Positions 1-10,871 are shown, numbered from the stretch's first letter. The stretch: 64,000 bases of DNA from Laguncularia racemosa (GCA_037954665.1 JBBMOL010000134.1:62001-126000); one strand, 5' to 3'. Notes: generated from the letters alone by a model not told the origin. Made by a program: numbers and translations.

Positions 1-1060
1 GATGAATTGATCGAGCGTTTCGATGCTTTGGTGGTAGACCCTAATAGGGTTGGAGGCGCTGGTAGAAATCCACTACGTGCAGTGGAGGAATTCGGGGACG
101 CGTGATCCGACCTGTCGTTGAGAACAGGTGGGGACGTGTGGAGAGTGAGGAGTCCAGCGAAGAAAGTGATGATATGTACGTGAGTAGACCACGGCAAGGG
201 CGTGGTGGTAGAGGCGGTGGTCATCGGATGGATCATCATGGAAACCACCCTAGAGAAGGTGATTACAGGAGGAACCGTGGAGGCTATGAACAAGGGGACG
301 GTGGAGACTATCGTTTGAAGGTCGACATCCCATGGTTTGATGGCAGCCTCAACATCGAAGGCTTCCTTGATTGGCTTGCGGAAGTGGACCGGTTCTTCGA
401 CTACATGGAGATTCCCGAGGACCGTCGTGTAAGGATGGTGGCATGCAGGTTAAAGAGTAGCGCCTCGGTATGGTAGGAGAGGCTACAAAGTAGGAGGCAG
501 AGGGAAGGAAAACACCTGGTGAGATCGTGGTACCGCATGAAGCAGTTGCTGCAACATGATTTCCTCCCGCCGGATTACGAGTAGATACTGTTCTAACAAT
601 ATCAGCGGTGTCGCCAAGGGCAACGCTCCGTGCATGAGTATATGGCGGAGTTCATGAGGTTGGCGGAGCGGAATGATTTGAGGGAGAGCGAAGGTCAGCA
701 AGTTGCAAGGTATGTGGAAGGACTGAAACTCCAAATTAAAGACAAGATTGGAGTCACGATGGTGAGAACTCTCATAGAAGTAAAGAACTTGGCTCTCCAA
801 GCCGAACTTGTGTTGCAGGAACAAGGGAGTAGATATGGAGGAGGACGGAAGGGATATGTAAGCGAAGTTGTGGGTGGTGGTAGTCGACCGGTATTTGAGA
901 AAAGTAGGACTACACCATATAAACCAACTGAGGACATGTCCAGGAGGGAAGAGAAAAGCGAGGGGAAGAAGTCGATGGAGCAGAAGGGAGCTCAAAGACA
1001 GAACAATCCCTATGCTAAACCTATATTGGGCAAATGTTTCTGATGCAACCAACCGAGTCA
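1..1060 (+). pseudogene. gypsy gag remnant (copy 1)
   Basis: This is the structural Gag polyprotein, broken. The stretch 102-473 has an acidic and Gly/Arg-rich linker, then the start of the retrotransposon gag domain (FDGSLNIEGFLDWLAEVDRF). The domain continues at 630-1040 (VHEYMAEFMRLAERND, QQVARYVEGLKLQIKDKIG). The CCHC zinc knuckle follows at about 1036-1080, but its second residue block is cut by TGA where copy 2 has an intact CFQCNQPGHRSNECP. Stops at 474, 582 and 594 and a lost G near 95 break the frame. The TAG at 582-584 is also present in copy 2. Confidence 0.88.
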
Positions 1061-1283
1061 TCGGTCAAACGAATGTCCAACGAGGAAGAGCGTTAACATC
1101 CTTGATAGGGAAGATGATGAGGAGATCTGCTGTGAGCCCGATGGAGAGGGAGAATATTATGAGGAAGAAGAAGAAATAGCGGAACCAACATATGTAATTC
1201 GGCGCATGATGCTTACCCCGAAGCAAGAAGAGATCACGCAGAGACACCAGTTGTTTCGTACACGGTGTACTATCATGGAGTAG

Positions 1284-1610
1284 TTGTTTGAGTTAATAGT
1301 AGACAGTGGTAGTTGCGAGAACATCATAGGAAGAGAGGTTGTGAAACAACTGCACCTGCCCATCGAGAAGCACCCGAATCCGTACACTATTGGCTGGATT
1401 AAGGCAACCGAGAAAATTGAAGTCAAGGACAGATGCAGGGTACCTTTCTCAATAGGGAAGTACCGCGACGAAGCATTCTACGACATTGTAGACATGAATG
1501 CTTGCCACATCTTGTTTGGGAGACCATGGCAATTTGACGTAGACGCGCAACATGCGAGTAAAGAGAATGTCTACAGGTTAGAGAAGGAGGGTGTGAAGTA
1601 CACCTTGTAG
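1284..1610 (+). pseudogene. gypsy protease region (copy 1)
   Basis: This is the aspartic protease segment between gag and RT. The active-site motif DSGSCENIIG is intact near the start, followed by an Ile/Val-rich fold that ends with HILFGRPWQFD. It is bounded by TAG codons at about 1280 and 1608. The second stands where copy 2 has a Leu codon, so in this copy the protease is cut off from both gag and RT. Confidence 0.85.
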
Positions 1611-1613
1611 CCG

Positions 1614-4496
1614 TTGAAGAGGGAAGGACGAGCTAAAGGAAAGAAGGTTGAGAGTCGATCATTCTTAACTGTCACTCAATCTGAAAAGGAAGTGATGGAA
1701 GACTTAAGGGAGTCGCGAGTGGTGCACGCCCTCATCGTGAAAGGTGTAACCGAAGGAGGGGAGGAACTTGATGGAGAAGTGCCAGGGGCAGTGAAGGATC
1801 TTCTTGAGGAGTTCAAGGAAGTGGGTCCAGACGACCTACCCGAGGGGCTACCCCCTCTGAGGGACATTCAACACCAGATAGACCTGGTGCCTGGAGCTAG
1901 TCTCCCAAACCTCCCGCATTACAGAATGAGTCCCAAGGAAGCTGGAATCCTACAGGAGAAGGTCCAAGAGCTTTTGGACAAAGGGTTCATCCGGGATAGC
2001 TTAAGTCCATGTGCGGTTCTAGCGTTATTAACTCCCAAGAAAGATGGGAGCTGGAGGATGTGTGTTGATAGCCGAGCTATCAACAAGATTACCATAGGGT
2101 ATAAATTCCCTATACCCCGCATCGAGGATATGTTGGACCGTTTGAGTGGTGCTACTATCTTCTCCAAGATAGACTTGCGGAGTGGGTATCACCAGATTCG
2201 GATCCGTCCCGGAGATGAGTGGAAGACGGCGTTTAAGACCAAGGAGGGACTGTATGAGTGGCTAGTGATGCCATTTGGGTTGAGTAACGCAGCGAGCACC
2301 TTCATGAGGGTAATGAACCAGGTATTGAAACCTTTCAATGGTCGTTTCCTTGTTGTGTACTTTGACGATATTTTAATATTCAGTAAATCCGAAGAAGAAC
2401 ATTTGGAGCATCTAAAGTGTGTGTTATCTGCACTAAAGGTGAACAAGCTGTTCGCTAATCTTAAAAAGTGCACATTTATGTCAAGGCAATTGTTGTTCCT
2501 TGGGTTTGTGGTTAGTAGTGAAGGAATGATGGTGGATGATGAGAAGGTGAAAGCGATTAGAGAATGGCCTATTCCTAGAACTGTTACAGAATTGAGAAGT
2601 TTCCTTGGCCTAGCTAGTTTCTACAGAAGATTCATTAGGCATTTTAGTACCATTGCTGCCCCCCTGACTAAATGCTTGAAGAAGGGAAAGTTCCAATGGG
2701 GCGAAGAATCAGAATCAAGCTTCATGAACTTGAAGCAGAAATTGTGTAGGGCTCCTGTACTAGCGCTACCGGACTTTGAGAAGTTGTTCAAGGTGGATTG
2801 CGATGCCAGTGGGGTTGGGGTTGGTGCAATATTATCACAAGAGAGGAGACCAATAGCCTTTTACAGTGAAAAATTGTGCGAAGCAAGGAGGACTTGGTCT
2901 ACATATGATAAGGAGTTCTACGCCATGGTGAAGGCCCTTAAAGTGTGGGAGCATTATTTGGTCGGGAAAGAGTTCATTTTGTATTCGGATTGTGGGGCTC
3001 TTAAACACTTGAGTAGCCAGACCCGGATTAGTAAGGACATGCACGCCAGATGGATTGAGTTCTTGCAGAGGTTTCCTTTCAGGTTGATGCACAAGTCAGG
3101 TGTGCAAAACAAGGTCGCAGACGCCCTGAGTAGAAGAGCGAATGTCCTACTTACTTTAAGTGCAGACATTGTCGGTTTTGAGAAGCTAAAGGAATTGTAT
3201 GAAAATGATAGCGACTTCAAGGACACTTGGATTAAGTGTACCAACAGGGAACCGTGTGACGACTATCATATCCATGAGGGGTATTTGATGAAAGGGAACC
3301 AGCTGTGCATTCCTGAAACTTCCTTACGGGAAAAGCTTATCCGAGATCTGCATAGTGGAGGACTGGTGGGACATATGGGTAGAGATAAGACCCTAGCCAC
3401 AGTAACTGAAAGATACTTTTGGCCTCGGTTAAGAAAATATGTGTATCGGATTGTGGAAAGGTGCTACATTTGCCAAGTGTCTAAGGGACAATCCCAAAAC
3501 ACTGGCCTATATACTCCTCTTCTCGTACCATCAAACATCTGGGAGGACCTATCGATGGATTTTATACTGGGTTTGCCTCGTACCCAACGAGGTGCTGACT
3601 CCGTGTTTGTTGTAGTTGACAGGTTTTCCAAGATGGCTCATTTCATTCCTTGCAGGAAGACCGCAGATGCACGAGCTATTGCGCGGTTGTTCTTCAAGGA
3701 AGTGGTGCGGTTGCATGGAGTCCCAAAATCCATTACTTCCGACAGGGATAGCAAATTCCTCAGTCATTTTTGGAGGACTCTTTGGTATCTGTTTGATTCG
3801 TCATTGAATTACAGCAGTACCGCTCATCCCCAAACCGATGGTCAGACCGAGGTAACTAACAAGACCCTCGGAAATCTCATCAGAAGCATCTACTGCGAGA
3901 AGCCAGGACAATGGGATCAAGCACTGGCTCAGGCTGAATTCGCTTACAATAGTTCCGTCCACCGAACTATTGGGAGATCACCATTCTCGGTGGTATACAC
4001 CAAGACACCACAACATGCGCTGGACTTGCTCAAATTACCCAAGGATATGGTGGGTGATGTGGCGGCTAAACATATGGCAGAACAACACCAAGCCACTACT
4101 GAGGAAGTTAAACGAAAGATAGAGGAGTCCAATGCACGATACAAAGGGGATGCAGATAAGCATAGACGGAAGAAGCTCTTTGCAGTAGGCGATCAGGTCA
4201 TGGTTTACCTCCGAAGAGAGCGTTTCCCTGTAGGGAAATATGAGAAATTTCAACCCAAGAAGTACGGACCCTATGAAGTTGTACATAAGATAAATGACAA
4301 CGCATATGTTGTACAACTCCCAGAAGATATGAATATCTCCTGTACTTTTAATGTTGCGGATCTATCACCTTTTCACCCCAATGATACTCCTTTATATCCG
4401 GATGAGAACTCGGGATCGAGTTCTCCATTAGTGGGGGAGAATGATGGAGACACACGAGGCATGGGCAGACACACGGCTTGTGCCACGGCCGTGTAG
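1614..4496 (+). CDS. gypsy pol: RT, RNase H, integrase (copy 1)
   Basis: This open frame of 960 codons encodes the replication and integration enzymes. The order is RT with YFDD at residues 249-252, RNase H starting at VDCDASG (about 394), integrase with an HHCC zinc finger (about 580-625) and a DD35E triad at D649, D710 and E746. The C-terminal domain holds VGDQVMVYLRRERF and a GPYEV block. All catalytic residues are present. The listed Met is only the first after an upstream TAG; in an active copy this would be part of one Gag-Pol polyprotein. The final 55 bases and the stop codon lie inside the 3' LTR. Copy 2 encodes a close relative. Confidence 0.93.
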   Translation: MKREGRAKGKKVESRSFLTVTQSEKEVMEDLRESRVVHALIVKGVTEGGEELDGEVPGAVKDLLEEFKEVGPDDLPEGLPPLRDIQHQIDLVPGASLPNLPHYRMSPKEAGILQEKVQELLDKGFIRDSLSPCAVLALLTPKKDGSWRMCVDSRAINKITIGYKFPIPRIEDMLDRLSGATIFSKIDLRSGYHQIRIRPGDEWKTAFKTKEGLYEWLVMPFGLSNAASTFMRVMNQVLKPFNGRFLVVYFDDILIFSKSEEEHLEHLKCVLSALKVNKLFANLKKCTFMSRQLLFLGFVVSSEGMMVDDEKVKAIREWPIPRTVTELRSFLGLASFYRRFIRHFSTIAAPLTKCLKKGKFQWGEESESSFMNLKQKLCRAPVLALPDFEKLFKVDCDASGVGVGAILSQERRPIAFYSEKLCEARRTWSTYDKEFYAMVKALKVWEHYLVGKEFILYSDCGALKHLSSQTRISKDMHARWIEFLQRFPFRLMHKSGVQNKVADALSRRANVLLTLSADIVGFEKLKELYENDSDFKDTWIKCTNREPCDDYHIHEGYLMKGNQLCIPETSLREKLIRDLHSGGLVGHMGRDKTLATVTERYFWPRLRKYVYRIVERCYICQVSKGQSQNTGLYTPLLVPSNIWEDLSMDFILGLPRTQRGADSVFVVVDRFSKMAHFIPCRKTADARAIARLFFKEVVRLHGVPKSITSDRDSKFLSHFWRTLWYLFDSSLNYSSTAHPQTDGQTEVTNKTLGNLIRSIYCEKPGQWDQALAQAEFAYNSSVHRTIGRSPFSVVYTKTPQHALDLLKLPKDMVGDVAAKHMAEQHQATTEEVKRKIEESNARYKGDADKHRRKKLFAVGDQVMVYLRRERFPVGKYEKFQPKKYGPYEVVHKINDNAYVVQLPEDMNISCTFNVADLSPFHPNDTPLYPDENSGSSSPLVGENDGDTRGMGRHTACATAV
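4431..4441 (+). other. polypurine tract (copy 1)
   Basis: GTGGGGGAGAA immediately precedes the LTR start TGATGG. It primes plus-strand DNA synthesis. The same run sits beside the 3' LTR of copy 2. Confidence 0.85.
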
Positions 4497-4792
4497 TGTT
4501 TGGAAGGAACTCACAGAAGTATACACGACCTCTACACACGGGCAGAAGCACGGCCGTGTATTTTACCAGGATTTCCATAGAGACATACACGGTTTCCATA
4601 CACGGCCGTGTATTCGATCAGGGTATCCCACAGAAGCATGCACGGCTCCCATACACGGCTTAGACACGGCCGTGTATTCGGACAGGAACTTTCACAGAAT
4701 CATACACGGCTTAGAGGCATGGCCGTGTATGAGACTGTGTACTAGGCTTGTCACTTGCCCAGAAACATACACGGCCTAGAGGCACGGCCGTG
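4484..4792. repeat. array of CACGGCCGTG palindromes in LTR
   Basis: Perfect 10-bp palindromes start at 4484, 4549, 4601, 4665 and 4783, with one imperfect copy at 4719. Starts are 52-65 bp apart. Most are extended to ACACGGCCGTGT, and between them half-sites ACACGGC follow a CACAGAA-type motif. The array lies upstream of the TATA box, in U3. Equivalent arrays occur at about 13312-13670 and 18571-18930 (copy 2) and, decayed, at 11309-11570 (copy 4). Confidence 0.9.
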
Positions 4793-4878
4793 TATGCGAC
4801 AAGTTATAGACGTGTATTTTATTATTTATTTCCACGTGTACGCTTAGATTTTCCCCTTTTAGATATTTTACGAGGAAG

Positions 4879-4886
4879 TATAAATA
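4879..4886 (+). promoter_or_regulatory. TATA box of copy 1 3' LTR
   Basis: TATAAATA downstream of the palindrome array fits the U3 promoter position. Because this is the 3' LTR, transcription would run right out of the element into the palindromic locus that starts at 5064. Confidence 0.6.
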
Positions 4887-5063
4887 CCCTTTTGTCAGAT
4901 ATGCTAGGGTTACGTTTTGTTTTATTATCAAATACATTTCGTGAGAGAATTTTCTCCCTTTTCCCGGTTGTGCGCAACCAGATTTACATCAAAGAGTGTT
5001 TCTTTGTTGTGTGAAACCAATCCATATTCGGATTCATTTCGTTTCACTTTCCGCGCTGCGTCA

Positions 5064-6732
5064 ATTGCCCATGCATCAACGGTCTTCCTGTAGGGAATAA
5101 AGTGCGCCATCTTGGAAAACCTGTCAACTACAACAAAAACAAAGTCAGTACCTCGTTAGGTATGAGGCAAACCAAGTACAAAGTCCATCGATAGGTCCTC
5201 CCAAATGTTCGCCGGCATAGGGAGAGGAGTATACAGGCCAGTGTTTTGGGATTTCCCATTCGACACTTGGCAAATATAACACCTTTTCACAATTCTATAC
5301 ACATCCCTCCTTAACCGAGGCTAAAAGTACCCTTCGACAACTGCAACTAAGGTCTTATCTCTGCCCATATGTCCTGCCAATCCACCCCCGTGCAGGTCTC
5401 GAATAAGTTTTTCCCGTAAAGATGACTTAGGAATACACAGCTGATTCCCTTTCATCAAGTATCCGTTGTGAACATAGTAGTCGTCACAAGGCTCCTTGTT
5501 GGCGCATTTACTCCATGTTTCTTTAAAGTCTCCATCCCCTTCGTATAACTCCTTTAGCCTTTCAAACCCGACAATTTCCGTACTCAAAGTGAGTAGGACA
5601 TCAGCTCTTCTACTCAGGGCGTCCGCTACTTTGTTTTGCACACCTGACTTGTGCATCAATTTGAAAGGAAATCTTTGTAAGAACTCAATCCACCTTTCAT
5701 ACATGTCCTTACTTATCCGAGTTTGGCTGCTCAAGTGTTTTAAAGCCCCACAATCTGAGTACAAGATGAACTCCTTTCCAACCAAATAATGTTCCCACAC
5801 TTTTAGAGCTCTTACCACTGCATAGAACTCCTTATCATATGTAGACCAACTCCTCCTGGCTTCACACAACTTCTCTCTATAGAATGCTATTGGTCTTTTC
5901 TCCTGTGACAACACCGCACCAACCCCAACTCCACTGGCGTCGCAATCCACCTCAAATAACCTGTCAAAATCCAGTAGCGCTAATACAAGGGCGCTACATA
6001 ATCGTCTCTTCAGGTCTACAAAACTCGCTTCAGCCTCTTCACCCCATCGAAATTTCCCTTTCTTCAAACATTCAGTTAAGGGAGCAGCGACTGTACTGAA
6101 GTGTTTAATAAACCTCCTGTAGAAACTAGCCAAGCCGAGAAAACTTCTCAACTCAGTGACGGCTTTTGGGGTAGGCCACTCTCTGATCACTTTCACTTTC
6201 TCATCATCCACCATCACCCCCTCACTACTGACTATGAACCCAAGGAACAATAGTCGCCTTGACAAAAATGTGCATTTCTTTAAATTGGCGTACAGTTTAT
6301 TTTCTTTCAACACGGACATAACACACCTCAAATGTTCAAGGTGTTCTTCCTCATATTTACTGAACACCAAGATATCATCAAAATACACTACAATGAAGCG
6401 ACCATTAAAGGGTTTTAGTACCTGGTTCATCACACACATGAAGGTGCTTGGTGCGTTACTGAGACCAAACAGCATCACCAACCATTCATACAGCCCCTCT
6501 TTTGTTTTGAACAACGTCTTCCATTCATCTCCAGGGCGGATCCGAATCTGATGGTATCCACTCCTCAGATCTATCTTGGAGAAGATAGTGGCTCCGCTCA
6601 ACCTGTCTAACATATCCTCCAGGCGTGGTATGGGAAACTTGTATCCTATTGTGATCTTATTAATAGCCCTGCTATCAACACACATCCTCCAGCTCCCATC
6701 TTTCTTGGGAGTCAATAACGCTGAGATTGCAC
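5064..6732 (-). pseudogene. gypsy pol fragment copy 3, left arm of palindrome
   Basis: On the minus strand this reads from TPKKDGSWRMCVDSRAIN in the RT, through YFDD, RNase H and the integrase zinc finger, to the start of the integrase core (SKMAHFIPYRKT). It is one continuous frame broken by TAG at 5321-5323 (a Trp codon in relatives) and TAA at 5156-5158 (a Gln codon). It shares subfamily traits with copy 4 (for example LKENKLYANLKKC) that copies 1 and 2 lack. The integrase end stops exactly at the copy 1 LTR, because copy 1 inserted there. Its RT start abuts copy 4 head-to-head. No N-terminal pol or gag is present. Confidence 0.92.
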
Positions 6733-8408
6733 AGTACCGGTGCAGTACCAGTGTTGTTGACTCCCAAGAAAGATGGGAGCTGGAGGATGTGTGTTGATAG
6801 CAGGGCTATCAACAAGATCACTATAGGTTACAAATTCCCCATACCACGCCTAGAGGACATGTTGGACAGGTTGAGCGGAGCCACTATCTTCTCCAAGATA
6901 GACCTAAGGAGCGGATACCATCATATTCGAATCCGCCCTAGAGATGAATGGAAAACGGCATTCAAAACCAAAGAGGGGTTGTATGAATGGTTGGTGATGT
7001 CGTTTGGTCTCAGTAACGCACCAAACACTTTAATGCGTGTGATGAACCAGGTACTGAAACCTTTTAATGGTCGCTTCATTGTAGTGTATTTCGATGACAT
7101 CCTGGTGTTCAGTAAGTCTGAGGAGGAACACCTTGAACATTTAAAGTGTGTTATGTCTGTGTTGAAAGAAAATAAATTGTATGCTAATTTAAAGAAATGC
7201 ATATTTTTATCGAAGCGACTATTGTTCCTTGGGTTCATAGTTAGCAGTGAGGGGGTGATGGTAGATGATGAGAAAGTGAAGGTGATCAGAGAGTGGCCTA
7301 CTCCAAAAGCCATCACTGAGCTGAGAAGTTTTCTAGGCTTGGCCAGTTTTTACAGGAGGTTCATAAAACATTTCAGTACAGTCGCTGCTCCACTAACTAA
7401 ATGTTTAAAGAAAGGTAAATTTCGATGGGGCGAAGAGGCTGAAGCAAGTTTTGTAGATCTGAAAAGACGATTATGTAGTGCCCCTGTATTGGCGCTACCT
7501 GATTTCGACAGGTTGTTTGAGGTAGATTGTGACGCCAGTGGAGTTGGGGTTGGTGCAGTGTTGTCACAGGAGAAGAGACCAATAGCGTTCTACAACGAGA
7601 AATTGTGTAAGGCCACGAGGAGTTAGTCAACATATGATAAGGAGTTCTATGCCATGGTAAGAGCTCTAAAAGTGTGGGAACATTACTTAGTCGAAAAGGA
7701 GTTCATACTATACTTTGATTGTAGGGCTTTAAAACACCTGAGTAGACGGACTCGGATCAGTAAAGATATGCATACGAGGTGGATTGAATTCTTACAAAGA
7801 TTCCCCTTCAGATTGATGCACAAGTCTGGTGTGCAAAACAAAGTGGCTGATGCCCTGAGTAGAAGAGCCAATGTACTACTCACTCTGAGTGTGGAGATTG
7901 TCGGTCTTGAAAGGCTAAAGGAGTTATACGAGGGGGATGGAGATTTTAAAGAGACATGGAGTAAATGTGCCAACAGGGAGTCTTGTGACGATTACCATGT
8001 TCACAACGGATATTTGATGAAAGGGAATCAGTTGTGTATTCTTGAGTCTTCCATAAGGGAGAAACTTATTCAAAACCTGCATGGTGGTGGATTGGCAAGA
8101 CATCTGGGCAAAGACAAGACCTTAGTTGCAGTTGCCGAAAGATACTTTTGGCCACGGCTAAGGAGGGATGTTTATAGAATTGTGGAAAGGTGCTATATCT
8201 GTCAAGTGTCGAAGGGACAGTCTCAAAACACCGGCCTATATACTTCCTTACCAATGCTTAAGAACATTTGGGAGGATCTGTCGATGGATTTTGTACTTGG
8301 TTTGCCTCGTACCCAACGAGGTGCTGACTCTATTTTTGTCGTAGTTGACAGGTTCTCCAAGATGGCACACTTTATTCCCTGCAGGAAGACCGCTGATGCA
8401 CGGGCCAT
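5064..8408. repeat. large head-to-head inverted duplication of gypsy pol
   Basis: Bases 5064-6732 on the minus strand match 6738-8408 on the plus strand over the whole RT, RNase H and early integrase. Both arms start at the same RT codons, just before LLTPKKDGSW. The centre around 6733-6738 is a few bases containing ACCGGT, so the loop is close to zero. The arms have diverged by scattered substitutions. A transcript from either strand could fold into a duplex of about 1.67 kb. Confidence 0.92.
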
Positions 8409-8789
8409 TGCACGGCTATTCTTTAAGGAAGTGGTGCGTCTACATGGTGTCCAAAGTCCATCGCCTCCAACAGAGATAGCAAGTTAGTCAGCTACTTTTG
8501 GAGGACTCTTTAGTACATGTTTGACTCATCCCTAAATTACAGCAGTACTGCTCACCCTAAAACTGATGGTCAAACAGAAGTAACCAACCGGACCCTCGGG
8601 AATCTCATTAGGAGCATTTGCCGTGAGAAGCCAAGGCAGTGGGATCAAGCGTTGGCTCAAGCTGAGGTCGCCTACAATAGTTCTATCCATAGAACTATTG
8701 GAAGATCACCGTTCTCAATAGTGTATACCAAAACGCCACAATATGCGCTGGACCTGATCAAGTTACCCAAAGGTGTGGTAGGTAACGTC
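6738..8789 (+). pseudogene. gypsy pol copy 4, 5' part, right arm of palindrome
   Basis: This plus-strand pol begins mid-RT (VLLTPKKDGSW) and includes RT with YFDD near 7085-7100, RNase H, the integrase zinc finger and the core. Damage: TAG at 7624-7626 in place of a Trp codon, a frameshift near 8445-8470 after the VRLHGV motif, and another TAG near 8512. The frame then runs on until it is split at 8789 by the solo LTR. The first part of pol, gag and the 5' LTR are missing; the sequence turns directly into copy 3. The 3' remainder resumes at 10872. Confidence 0.92.
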
Positions 8790-10871
8790 TATCAAGTCTA
8801 ATTTTTTTATTTCCCATTCCTAATCCGATCTATACTAGACCCTATGCTCATCTAATGTAGATCATCGACTTGAGTTAGGAATTTCGTTTTGTTTTGGGGT
8901 CGCCACCCAACTGTTGTTGGGAAAGATTGAATTAGGACTAATTGAGCAGATTAGTCCTAATTTGGACCACTAGCCAGCGTGATTTCCTCTTTTTGTTTTT
9001 TTTTTTTGCGAAAAGAGGAAAGGGGAGAACTAGAGTTTCTAAATTCAGAGGCTAACCTATTAAAACCCTAAAGTTACCACCTAATCTCCAAAAATCTACT
9101 CTATCTAAAAATGTTTTTTATTTTGTTTTTATTGTCTTTTATTGTGTTTTTTAGTGATTTATTCTAAGAAAATGATTTTTTATTCTTTTTAAGGGTTGCC
9201 CCAAATTGGTGCCTGCGTACCTGCTATTCATGATCAAACAAGCCGTAGTTTGCTTTTCCTGAAAAATTTTAATGTGTTTGTGAATTTTAGTTGTGAAATT
9301 TCTTTTGATTTATTTTTTTACCATTTTAGGATTTTTCTAAAAAACATCTAAGCCTAAGCTTGATAATTTAATCTTTGAAAATGATATTTTTAAGGAAAAA
9401 CCAATTTTGGATTTATTTAAGAAAATAATTTTTCTAAATGATAAAAAATTCCATTTTTATATTTTTCCACTCATTTCTATTATTATAAACTTTTCTTGAT
9501 TTTTAGTAATTTTTATGAATTTTTTATAATTTTTATTTTTATTGAAAAAATTTCTCCTATATTTTTATCTATCTTATTTTAAAATCTAAATTTTTTATTA
9601 TTTTTTTCTAATATTTTTATTATTTTCTTTATAAATTTTCAACATTTTTATTATTTATTATTATAATTATTATTTTATTTTTATCATTCATCTTAAATTA
9701 AATCCTAAAAAAATAAAAAAATAATCTAATTTCTAACATTTTTTCGAATTATAAATAACAAATAAGTAAATAAATAAATTCAAAATAAATAAAATAACTA
9801 AATAAATAAAAGAAATAAAAAATCAGAAAATCCGACTTACCTGGATTCGGGTCGGTGCGCGGGTTGGATCGGTGGGGTCGGATCGGGTCGAAGCGGGTCG
9901 GGTCGGGTCGATCAGACGTGGCAGTTGGGGATGCTCGTTAACGGCGTTCTGGTGGCCTTCTGAAGCGGTTGAGGTGTCGATTCCTAGGTTTTAGGGGGTG
10001 AGGAACTCAACTGTGGCGGTGGTTTGCTTTAGAAACGCCTCCTAGTGGCTACTCAACACTTGATCAATGGTCGCAGTTTTGAAGAACTCCGGTGAGGCTT
10101 CGATTCTCTCCTTTTTCTCTCTTTTTCTTACTTTTAATCCTTACCTCTGCCTCTCCACTTCATCCTCTATTTATAGGCATTCAAAATCGAGCTGGATAAG
10201 CTCGGATTTCCACCGATTGAAGTAAATCAGATTTGTGGTTAAAAACCCATCTCCGATTTGTGCAAATCCATTGATTCGTTGAGATTTGATTCCAATTGGA
10301 TGATGTTTATCTTATTTCTGTTGAAGATCTGTTGGATTTGTGCAAAAAATCTAATCAAAACGGCCAAAATTCGGATTTTTCTCCTCGCTGGCGATCTCAG
10401 ACAGAGGTTGAAGACGATCACGCGCCCGGCGCGTGCATTCGCCCCGACCAATCGAATGCTGACACGTGTTCCAAGCAGAGAAAAATTTCGCAAAACGCGG
10501 ATTCTGCTTCCCCCGCGTTTCAAACCCCTGACCGAGCCCACTCCCGCGGGCGCCTGACCCTGGTCCGGACCAGCTGAGCTAGTCCACTTTCGCGATTTTA
10601 TTATTTTCGCAATTTGCATATATGCAATGCGATTTTTTTATTTTTTTGTATTTTTTGGAATTTCAAAAATTTGTAAAAATTATTTAATCTTTTTTATTGC
10701 CATTTCTAAAATTATTTTCCAAAATTGATGTATTTTCCTATTTATTTTATTTTTTGAATATTTTTCCTATTTTTGCTAAATTAGAGGAAAAAATGGAAAA
10801 AATTGGAAAAAATTGAAAATTAATTATTGTTGATTATTATTGATCATTAGGGCAAAAATGTGGTGTTTACA
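8790..10871 (-). mobile_element. solo LTR of the Tat/Ogre-type family, inserted in copy 4 pol
   Basis: This 2082-bp non-coding block matches, end to end, the two LTRs of the Tat-type element at 27278-29254 and 39866-41816. On the plus strand it begins TATCAAGTC (decayed TGTCAAGTC) and ends GTTTACA; in element sense it runs TGTAAAC... to ...GACTTGATA. It is flanked by ACGTC (8785-8789) and ACATC (10872-10876), a 5-bp target duplication with one mismatch, and pol resumes after it. With no internal region it is a solo LTR left by LTR-LTR recombination. It contains a GC-rich run around 9845-9920 with repeated GGGTCG-type motifs. Short open frames at 10239-10619 have no recognisable product. Confidence 0.9.
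10167..10176 (-). promoter_or_regulatory. TATA box of solo LTR, minus strand
   Basis: CTATAAATAG on the minus strand is kept at the equivalent place in both Tat LTRs (28576-28585, 41112-41121). It would fire leftwards through copy 4 and the palindrome. Confidence 0.6.

Larger units (their letters stand above)
1..5063 (+). mobile_element. Ty3/gypsy element copy 1, 5' end outside window
   Basis: This is a chromovirus-like Ty3/gypsy retrotransposon read left to right: gag, protease, RT, RNase H, integrase, polypurine tract, 3' LTR. The 5' LTR and the gag start lie left of the window. Pol runs into the 3' LTR, which is typical of the CRM lineage, so CRM-like is my best lineage guess, not certain. 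The element is dead: gag has a one-base loss near 92-98 relative to copy 2, stops at 474-476, 582-584 and 594-596, a TGA in the zinc knuckle near 1041 and TAG codons near 1280 and 1608. Pol is intact. The LTR end abuts the integrase part of copy 3, so copy 1 inserted into copy 3. The target duplication cannot be checked because the left end is missing. Confidence 0.93.
4442..5063 (+). repeat. 3' LTR of copy 1
   Basis: This LTR of 622 bp begins TGATGG and ends GCTGCGTCA, the same termini as the two LTRs of copy 2. It carries an array of CACGGCCGTG palindromes in its first half, a TATA box at 4879-4886, and the U5-like end. The next base belongs to copy 3 integrase. Confidence 0.92.

Noticed and set aside
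4928..5110. Minus-strand frame starting MAHFIPYRKT
   Set aside because: It is the copy 3 integrase running by chance into the copy 1 LTR; no fusion gene is implied.
10239..10619. Open frames of 93-126 codons on both strands of the solo LTR
   Set aside because: They overlap each other in a GC-richer part of a non-coding LTR, are not maintained in the other two LTRs and match no family.
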